A stretch of DNA of 5,975 nucleotides, taken from positions 1 to 5,975 of the forward strand of contig CAYZKD010000028.1 of the NCBI GenBank assembly GCA_964479375.1, read 5' to 3'. The stretch's first letter is position 1; every line of letters begins with the position of its first letter. Shown here one piece after another: positions 1-4,479 of the stretch. The stretch comes from CAYXTC01 sp964479375 (GTDB lineage Bacteria > Patescibacteriota > Minisyncoccia > Minisyncoccales > GWA2-38-27). The position numbers and the translations under genes were made by a program. Under the pieces are notes generated by a model, which worked only from the letters and a program-made list of their open reading frames with translations, made no database searches and was not told the origin of the DNA.

Positions 1-2
1 CC

Positions 3-92
3 TCAAAAGAACTCGCACATCTGAAGCAAAATCTCAAGGGTGCAGGATGCGCCCTATGCTCAGAAGATGATAGTTCAAATCCTGTGCTCTAA
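3..92 (+). CDS. 3' end of an unidentified gene entering from the left edge
   Basis: An open frame enters at base 3 and runs 29 codons to a TAA at 90-92. It reads as a natural-looking C-terminus, hydrophilic with a CALC (Cys-x-x-Cys) pair followed by an acidic SEDDSSN stretch and ending in PVL. A second frame is also open from base 2 to a TGA at 68-70, but its product is Arg/Met-rich and less protein-like, so I prefer this one. The gene would converge on rplI, with about 95 bases between the two stops. The Cys pair could be half of a zinc site, but too little is visible to name a family. The start lies outside the window. Confidence 0.35.
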   Translation, partial: SKELAHLKQNLKGAGCALCSEDDSSNPVL

Positions 93-108
93 GGAGCGAG
101 AGCGACGC

Positions 109-128
109 AAGAAACCGAAAGGTTTCTT
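109..128. other. 8-bp hairpin with GAAA tetraloop
   Basis: AAGAAACC and GGTTTCTT form a perfect 8-bp stem closed by C-G around the loop GAAA, a GNRA tetraloop when read on the + strand. It sits 16 bases after the presumed stop of the left-edge gene and just after a purine-rich GAGCGAGAGCGACG stretch. No T-run follows directly on either strand; the nearest on + is TTTTT at 154-158 after a short palindrome (GGTAATTACC, 144-153). It could stabilise the 3' end of the + transcript, but it is not a classic terminator. Confidence 0.45.
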
Positions 129-165
129 AAGGTCTGGTATCGGGGTAATTACCTTTTTCGTGTAT

Positions 166-186
166 AAAAAAATGGGGTGTTTCCCA
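166..186 (-). terminator. Short intrinsic terminator after rplI
   Basis: Read on the minus strand, TGGG (186-183) pairs with CCCA (176-173) around a 6-base loop and is followed at once by seven T (172-166). The stem is only 4 bp, so it is weak. Its position one base after the rplI stop codon and the uninterrupted T7 tract make an end of the S41-rplI transcript plausible. Confidence 0.45.
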
Positions 187-187
187 G

Positions 188-637
188 TTATTGTTCTTTT
201 GAAGAAACAATTACAGTTATTTCGGCTTCGAGATTGTGCTCAATTTTCACCTTCACGGAAAATTCTCCCAGTTCTCCGATAGGCTCCTTAAGATCTATCT
301 GGGTTTTCTTTACCTTGTGTCCCAGATTCTTTAACTCTTCTGCTATCCTCTGAGGACCTATTTGTTCATATAACTGGTCTTTTTTTCCTGTTTCCACGAA
401 AATCTGAACCTCAAGGCCTTCTATGGTCCCGGCTAAGTTCTGGGCCTTATTTAAATCTTCTTCTGCTTTCTTCTCTGCTTCTTTCCGTTTATTCTCCGCC
501 CACTCCAAAACAGAAGGAGTAGCGGTTTTTGCCAATCCTTTTGGAATAAGATAGTTTCTGGCATATCCTTCTTTCACTTCCTTAACTTCATACTGTTTCC
601 CTATGTCCTTTACGTCTTTTAGTAGGATGACTTTCAT
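188..637 (-). CDS. rplI: Large-subunit ribosomal protein bL9
   Basis: This is bL9, a two-domain protein of the large ribosomal subunit that binds 23S rRNA near the base of the L1 stalk and helps keep reading frame and ribosome spacing. Its 149 residues match the usual length of about 150. The N-terminal rRNA-binding domain carries the family signature GYARNYLIPKGLA (24-36). A Lys/Glu-rich connecting helix spans about 45-70 (NKRKEAEKKAEED), and the C-terminal domain covers about 75-149. The ATG at 637 is right because the protein then begins MKVILLKDV, the normal bL9 N-terminus. A weak TAGGT lies 9 bases upstream. The start is 15 bases after the S41 peptidase stop, so the two are probably cotranscribed. 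The usual partners rpsF, ssb and rpsR are not next to it here. From what I recall of CPR surveys, several CPR groups lack bL9, so its presence may help narrow the lineage. Confidence 0.95.
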   Translation of the reverse strand: MKVILLKDVKDIGKQYEVKEVKEGYARNYLIPKGLAKTATPSVLEWAENKRKEAEKKAEEDLNKAQNLAGTIEGLEVQIFVETGKKDQLYEQIGPQRIAEELKNLGHKVKKTQIDLKEPIGELGEFSVKVKIEHNLEAEITVIVSSKEQ

Positions 638-652
638 TTTTCTATACCTATT

Positions 653-1828
653 CTAATCTATTTTCCTAATTACTTCAATGGCCTTGTCGAGTTGCGGATC
701 TCTCCCCTGCTGATAATCCTCTTCTGTCATCTCAACCTCGATATCCGGTTTGATTCCCTTGTTCGAAATAGGAGATCCGTCCGGGGTCAGCCAGTGAGCA
801 ATTGTCATCTTAAGACTAGAATTGTTCTGCAGATAAGTTAACTGCTGGACAGAGTCTTTGCCAAAAGAAGATGTTCCTATAATTAGAGCATCTTTATGAT
901 GTCTTAGGGCTGCAGCCAGAATTTCAGCGGCAGAGGCAGACCCTTCGTTAATAAGAACCACCAAGGGATAGCCAGAAAGAGCGCTTTTTCCTTTTGTTTC
1001 GTGTATTTTTCTTTCTCCGTCGGCAAATTTTTCAATAACCACTACTTTTCCTTTCTCGATAAACCAACTGGCAATATCCTGAGAAATATGAAGATATCCT
1101 CCCGGGTTTCCTCTAAGGTCAAGGATTATTTTTTTTGCCTTGCTGTTCAGAATATCAACTATATTTTTCTCAAAGTTGTCCGGGGCCTCTTTGCTGAAAT
1201 GATAAAATTCGATATAGGCGATATTTCCTTCCTTTAAGCTCCAGTCCATAGGAGGAATGTGGATCTCTGCCCTTTTAATAACAAAGTCTTTTGTTTTACC
1301 CCATCCCTCTCTCTCTATAGTTAAAGTTACCTCGGTCCCCTCTTCCCCCCTAATCCGGGTCACTGCTTTTTCAATACTCATTTCGCCAGTAGACTGGCCG
1401 TCTATTTTGACAATCTTGTCCCCGGGTCTCAATCCTGCTCTTTCTGCCGGTGTGTCTTTTAAGGGAGAAACCACCTGGAGTTGTTCTTCTTTAATCCCTA
1501 TTTCCATCCCCACTCCTTCAAACTCTCCTGCTGCATTCTCCAGAAATATTTTGGTATCCTGAGGATTAAAAAATGAAGTGTGGGGATCACCTATCGCTTC
1601 CACCATTCCAGAAATTGCTCCGTGGATCATTTTCTGGGTATTTAGCTTCTCAGAATCAACATAATCTTCTTCTATTTTATGCCAGGCCTCCCAGAGTAAA
1701 GAGAAATCAACTTCTTCTGGCGGACAGACTGAACAATGCTTTGTAACTCTTCCCAAAGAGAAAGCAAGCGCCACTAAAAAAAAGACGATTACTAAGAAGA
1801 ATAAAGCTAGGGGAAGTTTTCTATTCAT
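653..1828 (-). CDS. Membrane-anchored S41 carboxyl-terminal processing peptidase (CtpA/Prc type) with PDZ domain
   Basis: This is a serine endoprotease of family S41 that clips or degrades exported proteins from their C-termini outside the cytoplasmic membrane. Residues 5-26 are a hydrophobic signal anchor, followed by a Cys-x-x-Cys at 32-35. An N-terminal helical region has the conserved YVD...AI.GM...DPHTSFF pattern (56-87). A PDZ domain spans about 104-185 (GVGMEIG, then AERAGLRPGDKIVKIDG). The protease core follows with LDLRGNPGGYL (237-246). By the spacing known for CtpB and D1P, the nucleophile is Ser299 in GSASAAE, the general base Lys324 in SFGKDSVQ, and the assisting residue Gln328. 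All three are present; the usual FGKG is FGKD here. Length 391 is normal for CtpA. The ATG at 1828 has no Shine-Dalgarno site but fits a leaderless start (see the promoter entry). The substrate cannot be told from sequence. The link to rplI downstream is probably only cotranscription. Confidence 0.93.
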   Translation of the reverse strand: MNRKLPLALFFLVIVFFLVALAFSLGRVTKHCSVCPPEEVDFSLLWEAWHKIEEDYVDSEKLNTQKMIHGAISGMVEAIGDPHTSFFNPQDTKIFLENAAGEFEGVGMEIGIKEEQLQVVSPLKDTPAERAGLRPGDKIVKIDGQSTGEMSIEKAVTRIRGEEGTEVTLTIEREGWGKTKDFVIKRAEIHIPPMDWSLKEGNIAYIEFYHFSKEAPDNFEKNIVDILNSKAKKIILDLRGNPGGYLHISQDIASWFIEKGKVVVIEKFADGERKIHETKGKSALSGYPLVVLINEGSASAAEILAAALRHHKDALIIGTSSFGKDSVQQLTYLQNNSSLKMTIAHWLTPDGSPISNKGIKPDIEVEMTEEDYQQGRDPQLDKAIEVIRKID

Positions 1829-1831
1829 TGT

Positions 1832-1942
1832 TTATTTATAGCAAAAATTATCATCGCTATCAACCACTGCCTCAATCCTCAATCCGACTAATTTTATCGG
1901 TTTACTGGAATCTATAATAAATCTTAAAGCAGCAAACAGCTT
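1832..1942 (-). pseudogene. C-terminal remnant resembling DinB (DNA polymerase IV)
   Basis: A 36-codon open stretch on the minus strand ends in TAA at 1834-1832, just 3 bases before the S41 start. It contains KPIKLVGLRIEAVV, which matches the last beta-strand of the little-finger domain of Y-family polymerases (E. coli DinB has GVRLVGLHV, others kpiRLlGvr). It is preceded by a helix-like KLFAALRFIIDSS and followed by a short acidic tail, as at the end of dinB genes. Nothing of the polymerase catalytic domain is here. One in-frame TAA separates it from the phosphodiesterase-like stretch upstream. The identification rests on one short motif and is tentative. The S41 promoter lies inside this remnant. 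Confidence 0.4.
1835..1863 (-). promoter_or_regulatory. Strong sigma70-type promoter for S41-rplI, probably leaderless
   Basis: On the minus strand TTGATA (1863-1858, 5/6 to consensus) is followed by exactly 17 bases and TATAAA (1840-1835, 5/6). The spacer ends in TGC, giving the TGn of an extended -10. Six bases (TAAACA) separate the -10 from ATG at 1828, so the expected +1 is the A of the start codon itself. No Shine-Dalgarno sequence is present, in agreement with leaderless initiation. The -10 overlaps the stop codon of the DinB-like remnant. Confidence 0.7.
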
Positions 1943-2044
1943 TTATTTGATTGTAAACATCTTTGCAAAAACTTTCTCAAAAAATTTAAGGGTATTTTCT
2001 AATTTGTGTCCCGTAGCACCCCTGTGGCCTATTTCTAAAATCAT
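1943..2044 (-). pseudogene. N-terminal remnant of a glycerophosphodiester phosphodiesterase
   Basis: From ATG 2044 a 33-codon frame begins MILEIGHRGATGHKLENTL and continues with FFEKVFA before a TAA at 1945-1943. The pattern GHRGA.G...ENTL..FEK is the hallmark N-terminus of GDPD/GlpQ enzymes: His-Arg of the active site and the Glu of the metal-binding ENT motif are both kept, although the usual Pro before Glu is Leu. A full enzyme has about 230-250 residues, with ELDV and the second catalytic His further on; none of that follows. The next codons switch to the DinB-like tail in the same frame. I read this as a deletion joining two decayed genes. A functional 33-residue product is unlikely. Confidence 0.6.
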
Positions 2045-2048
2045 GTTC

Positions 2049-2077
2049 TTGCCAATTATCCCAAGATAGGATAAATT
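2049..2077 (+). promoter_or_regulatory. Possible promoter of the metzincin gene
   Basis: TTGCCA (2049-2054, 5/6) lies 17 bases before TAAATT (2072-2077, 4/6), which would start transcription near 2084 and leave a leader of about 13 bases with no Shine-Dalgarno site. A second -10-like TAAAAT at 2077-2082 has no well-placed -35. The region is very A+T-rich, so chance matches are likely. It also overlaps the start of the phosphodiesterase remnant on the other strand. Confidence 0.25.
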
Positions 2078-2096
2078 AAAATATTAACTGATTTTT

Positions 2097-2801
2097 ATGA
2101 TTAAGTTTTCGAGAAATATTAAATACTTTATTTTTTTTTCTTTAGCAACGGCCATCTTTCTTCTTTTTGAAGGCCCTATCTGTTCTAATTTATTATACCT
2201 TAAATTTCTGCTTAACTCCCAAAAGACGCCTGAAGACACGCTTCAAATTGAAATTCCAAGCAGGCTTGGTAAAGAGGAAATAAAGATTCCGGTAACTGCG
2301 TTCAGGATAACATCTCCTTTAGGGGTAAAAACCAAAAGGAGCAAGGATAATATATTGAATACTATTGAAAAGGCCTCTCTTATTCTAAATCAGGCTGATA
2401 TTGAAATAGAGACCGTAGAAATCAGAGACATCTCTTTGAAGGATTTAGAGTACGAGGATAAACCATTATTGGGGGCCATCGCCCATTCTGCTCAGAATAT
2501 CTCTGGTTACAATAAAAAAGGCTTAAACTTCTTTTTTATAAAAAAATATCCAAGAACCGGTATCCAGGTAGTCTCTGGGATGGCAGATCCTTCTAACGGT
2601 AACTGTTTGCTGATAGACCGGGTAGCCTTGGATTTTAGAGTATTGGCCCATGAAGTCGGCCATTTGTTGGGATTAGAGCATCCAGAACTAGATGACCCTA
2701 AAAAATCTCTATACTTGATGGGAGACGGTTTTTTGTTAACGGAAGAAGAATGCCGACCTACTTATAACCAAGCAAAATTAATCTTAGGACTAAGCGACTA
2801 A
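2097..2801 (+). CDS. Membrane-anchored zinc metalloprotease of metzincin type
   Basis: This is a predicted extracellular or membrane-tethered zinc endopeptidase of 234 residues. Residues 9-25 form one hydrophobic segment after a basic N-terminus (signal anchor or uncleaved signal peptide), so the domain should face outside. The extended zinc motif HEVGHLLGLEH (185-195) gives ligands His185, His189 and His195 with catalytic Glu186 and the Gly that defines metzincins. Met208 in YLMGDG, 13 residues on, fits the Met-turn. A region at 84-110 (helix, then strand ADIEIETVEI) resembles the start of other metzincin catalytic domains. I cannot assign it to matrixins, reprolysins or another subfamily, and the substrate is unknown. 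No propeptide Cys switch is evident, although Cys29 and Cys170 exist. The ATG at 2097 has no Shine-Dalgarno sequence, but it gives the complete hydrophobic anchor. It diverges from the S41 protease, so two surface proteases face away from each other over gene debris. Confidence 0.85.
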   Translation: MIKFSRNIKYFIFFSLATAIFLLFEGPICSNLLYLKFLLNSQKTPEDTLQIEIPSRLGKEEIKIPVTAFRITSPLGVKTKRSKDNILNTIEKASLILNQADIEIETVEIRDISLKDLEYEDKPLLGAIAHSAQNISGYNKKGLNFFFIKKYPRTGIQVVSGMADPSNGNCLLIDRVALDFRVLAHEVGHLLGLEHPELDDPKKSLYLMGDGFLLTEEECRPTYNQAKLILGLSD

Positions 2802-2814
2802 ATTACTTTTCTGC

Positions 2815-2837
2815 GGGCAGTGCCCTAGATTCTTTTC
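2815..2837 (+). terminator. Weak hairpin after the metzincin gene
   Basis: GGGC (2815-2818) and GCCC (2822-2825) pair around AGT, 13 bases after the stop codon. They are followed by a mixed, only moderately T-rich stretch (TAGATTCTTTTC). This is the only candidate end of the + transcript before the convergent genes. The stem is short and the T-tract is broken, so support is low. Confidence 0.25.
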
Positions 2838-2861
2838 GCTTAATCTTTTGATTGTATCGTC

Positions 2862-3047
2862 TCAATCCCAATAGGTAAGATGGCCTAAATCCAAAGGCAT
2901 TAATTCAATATAATTCCCTTTTCTATCCTCACCTACCTCAATTATATGTTCTCCGATAAGATCGTAACCCACATCATACTCCACCCTACCCTCTTCTTGC
3001 CCATTTTTTAAATAAAAAGCGCCCACTTTTAGCGAGCGCCTATAATC
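2862..3047 (-). pseudogene. Unrecognised small open frame, apparently lacking its start
   Basis: On the minus strand a frame is open from 3047 to TGA at 2864-2862 (61 codons). It contains acidic, well-formed protein such as GQEEGRVEYDVGYDLIGEH, then GEDRKGNYIELMPLDLGH, and ends TYWD. Many codons begin with G, as in real coding DNA. No ATG occurs before codon 48. The only upstream alternative is GTG at 3026, which would give 54 residues but sits inside the terminator hairpin 3014-3039 with no ribosome-binding site. I do not recognise a family. The likeliest reading is a 5'-truncated gene; a GTG-started small protein is possible. Another frame (2906-2803) is also open, ending RKESRALPAEK, so an internal frameshift joining the two cannot be excluded. 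Confidence 0.4.
3014..3039 (-). terminator. Intrinsic terminator, repeat copy 1
   Basis: On the minus strand GCGCTCGC (3039-3032) pairs with GTGGGCGC (3026-3019) through 8 bp including two G-U pairs, with loop TAAAA. It is followed by TTTTTATTT. The reverse direction would have A-C mismatches and no T-run, so it acts on minus-strand RNA. It is a second terminator behind asd. Its twin is at 4353-4380. Confidence 0.65.
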
Positions 3048-3064
3048 TTATCGCTGGTTCCAAA
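3019..3064 (-). repeat. Diverged 46-base repeat, copy 1
   Basis: This block aligns without gaps to 4360-4405 with 34 of 46 identities. Fifteen consecutive bases around the terminator loop and 3' arm are identical, and 9 of the 12 differences are transitions. On the minus strand it begins TTTGGAACCAGC and ends with the terminator arm GTGGGCGC. In one minus frame it reads FGTSDKIIGAR followed by TAA; the first three differences from copy 2 are synonymous in that frame. Confidence 0.6.
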
Positions 3065-3069
3065 CACAT

Positions 3070-3096
3070 ATTGTGGGAGGCCCGTCCTCCCACAAT
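3070..3096. repeat. Perfect 11-bp palindrome, copy 1
   Basis: ATTGTGGGAGG (3070-3080) and CCTCCCACAAT (3086-3096) pair perfectly around loop CCCGT. The core GGAGGCCCGTCCTCC is identical to the palindrome at 4325-4347, while the outer arms differ but remain fully paired. No T-run follows on either strand, so it is not a simple terminator. A REP-like element is possible. Confidence 0.65.
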
Positions 3097-3108
3097 TCAA
3101 ATTCTAAT

Positions 3109-3138
3109 AAAAAGGCTGCCAATTAAAATCTGACAGCC
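3109..3138 (-). terminator. Main intrinsic terminator of asd
   Basis: On the minus strand GGCTGTCA (3138-3131) pairs with TGGCAGCC (3121-3114) over 8 bp (one G-U) around a 9-base loop. It is followed by TTTTTATT. It starts 20 bases after the asd stop codon, where a terminator is expected. Confidence 0.8.
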
Positions 3139-3158
3139 CCATCTATTTTGAAAAGTCC

Positions 3159-4253
3159 TCATAGGATTCCCAAAAGGATACCTAGGGTTCGACGGATAGG
3201 TTCAGCCGCTCCCCAAAGGAGCTGGTCGCCAACAGTAAAACCCAAAAGATAATCCGGTCCCATTCTGGCTTTATGGAGACGACCAACGGCAATCGTTAAG
3301 GTGCCAGAAACAGCTGTTGGGGTAAGCTCTTTTTTAGTCGCCATATCCTCGTTAGGGATAACTTTTACCCACTCATTAGCCTTAGCAATAATATCTGAGA
3401 TTTCGCATAGTGAGAGATTACGATTAAGTTTTATCAACAGGGCTTGGCTATGACATCGCATTGCTCCCACCCGAACGCATACCCCATCGACCGGGATGGG
3501 AGTAGTTGCCCCTAAAATTTTGTTGGTTTCCGCAAACCCCTTCCATTCTTCGCGCGTCTGTCCACCTTCCGCTACCTTATCAATCCAGGGGATTAAACTG
3601 CCAGCAAGAGGCACTCCGAAGTTATCGGTTGGGAAGGTTGAAAGGCGCAGACGCTCGGCAACAATCTTTTCCAGTTCAAGAGCAGCTGTGGCCGGGTTAA
3701 TCCCTTCGGTAGCAACCCCCATTTGTTTTACTAACTCCTGCATATGGGCAGCGCCAGCTCCAGATGCTGCTTGGTAGGTCATGGAATTCACCCATTCTAC
3801 CAAGTTTCCTTTAAAAAGTCCGTGACAAGCCATTAGTAATAAGCTGACCGTACAATTGCCTCCGATAAAATTCCTGACTCCTTTCTTTAAGCCAGCCTCA
3901 ATTCTTTCTCGGTTAAGAGGATCGAGAACAATAATGCTGTTTTTTTTCATTCTCAGAGTAGAGGCAGCATCAATCCAGATTCCCTCCCAGCCGTCTTTCC
4001 GCAGACGAGGGTATGTTTCAGACGTCCAATCACCTCCTTGGCAGGTGACAATAATATCACAACCCTTAAGGGCAGCTATATTTCTGGCGTCTTCTAAGAG
4101 TTGTCCTTCGGCGACATCCGGCCCCCTCTTACCAACTTGAGACGTACTGAAAAAGATTCTCTCCGGTAAACAATAGAAGTCATTTTCTTCTTTCATTCTT
4201 TTCATTAAAACTGAACCGACCATTCCTCTCCAGCCGACAAAGCCGACTTTCAT
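3159..4253 (-). CDS. asd: Aspartate-semialdehyde dehydrogenase, gamma-proteobacterial type
   Basis: The enzyme reduces L-aspartyl 4-phosphate with NADPH to L-aspartate 4-semialdehyde in the cytoplasm, the branch point to diaminopimelate/lysine and to homoserine, threonine and methionine. The N-terminal Rossmann motif is GWRGMVGS (7-14), nearly the same as in E. coli Asd. The catalytic Cys134 lies in GGNCTVSL, the substrate-binding Arg261 in VRVGAMR, and the active-site His268 in RCHSQA. DNFGVPLAGSLIPWIDK (210-226), REEWKGFAETNKIL and GFTVGDQLLWGAAEP are also class-specific. Its 364 residues match the 367-371 of this class, so it is complete. The ATG at 4253 gives the canonical MKVGFVGWRG start with AAAGGA 8 bases upstream. 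It is richer in G+C than the left-hand genes: 29/60 and 35/60 in samples 3241-3300 and 3601-3660, against 23/60 in S41 (1081-1140). With its close likeness to proteobacterial Asd, this suggests horizontal transfer. No other lysine or threonine gene is in the window. Confidence 0.95.
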   Translation of the reverse strand: MKVGFVGWRGMVGSVLMKRMKEENDFYCLPERIFFSTSQVGKRGPDVAEGQLLEDARNIAALKGCDIIVTCQGGDWTSETYPRLRKDGWEGIWIDAASTLRMKKNSIIVLDPLNRERIEAGLKKGVRNFIGGNCTVSLLLMACHGLFKGNLVEWVNSMTYQAASGAGAAHMQELVKQMGVATEGINPATAALELEKIVAERLRLSTFPTDNFGVPLAGSLIPWIDKVAEGGQTREEWKGFAETNKILGATTPIPVDGVCVRVGAMRCHSQALLIKLNRNLSLCEISDIIAKANEWVKVIPNEDMATKKELTPTAVSGTLTIAVGRLHKARMGPDYLLGFTVGDQLLWGAAEPIRRTLGILLGIL

Positions 4254-4261
4254 AGTATTTT

Positions 4262-4288
4262 TCCTTTCTTGTTAAAGTACCTATTTTA
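4262..4288 (-). promoter_or_regulatory. Ribosome-binding site and possible -10 box of asd
   Basis: On the minus strand AAAGGA (4267-4262) precedes the asd ATG by 8 bases, an ideal Shine-Dalgarno spacing that fixes the start. TAAAAT (4288-4283, 5/6 to the -10 consensus) would start RNA near 4276, but no convincing -35 lies at the proper distance. Since a terminator separates asd from the phosphatase gene upstream, asd needs its own promoter, and this is the best candidate. Confidence 0.45.
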
Positions 4289-4324
4289 CCCTACTCCCTT
4301 TTCCTTTATTTTTCAAGGAATAAA

Positions 4325-4347
4325 CTGCGGAGGCCCGTCCTCCGCAG
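4325..4347. repeat. Perfect 9-bp palindrome, copy 2
   Basis: CTGCGGAGG (4325-4333) and CCTCCGCAG (4339-4347) pair around loop CCCGT. Core and loop equal those of the palindrome at 3070-3096, while the outer arm CTGC/GCAG replaces ATTGTG/CACAAT, a fully compensated change. It lies between the phosphatase terminator and the asd promoter region. On the minus strand TTTATT follows, so weak termination is possible. Confidence 0.6.
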
Positions 4348-4352
4348 AGAAT

Positions 4353-4380
4353 AAAAAAAGCGCCCACTTTTAGCAGACGC
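4353..4380 (-). terminator. Intrinsic terminator after the phosphatase gene, repeat copy 2
   Basis: On the minus strand GCGTCTGC (4380-4373) pairs with GTGGGCGC (4367-4360) over 8 bp with three G-U pairs and loop TAAAA. It is followed by seven T. It lies 99 bases after the phosphatase stop and should end that transcript ahead of asd. The three changes in its 5' arm relative to copy 1 swap G-C and G-U pairs without breaking the stem. Confidence 0.7.
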
Positions 4381-4405
4381 TTATTATTTATTTACTAGTC
4401 CCAAA
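4360..4405 (-). repeat. Diverged 46-base repeat, copy 2
   Basis: This is the partner of 3019-3064, in the same orientation about 1.34 kb away, at 34/46 identity without gaps. On the minus strand it begins TTTGGGACTAGT (FGTS in the frame shared with copy 1) and runs into the terminator. The palindrome lies downstream of this copy but upstream of copy 1 on the minus strand, so the two modules did not simply duplicate as one unit. Confidence 0.6.
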
Positions 4406-4479
4406 GAATATTCGGAACTTTTTGCCATTTGCCTCTTTTTCAGGAAACAAGATTGAAATATATTTCACATTTCTATTCT

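Noticed and set aside
31..90. tRNA-like 3' half (GTTCAAATCC followed by GTGCTCT)
   Set aside because: The T-loop-like sequence lacks a pairing 5' T-stem, no D-arm or matching acceptor strand is found upstream, and the same bases read well as codons for SSNPVL and a stop.
40..282. 80-codon open frame on + starting at GTG 40
   Set aside because: It runs through a hairpin and nearly 100 bases into rplI on the opposite strand, has no ribosome-binding site, and its product is a low-complexity basic sequence.
1001..1562. Two + strand open frames inside the S41 gene
   Set aside because: They are antisense to a gene with full family motifs; their products are Ser/Pro/Phe-rich as expected of complementary-strand translation.
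3496..4140. Several + strand open frames inside asd
   Set aside because: They are antisense shadows of a complete, well-conserved asd gene, without Shine-Dalgarno sites.
3070..4347. The two palindromes as ends of a transposon carrying asd
   Set aside because: No transposase, no target-site duplication and no terminal inverted arrangement are visible; each copy is a self-contained hairpin.
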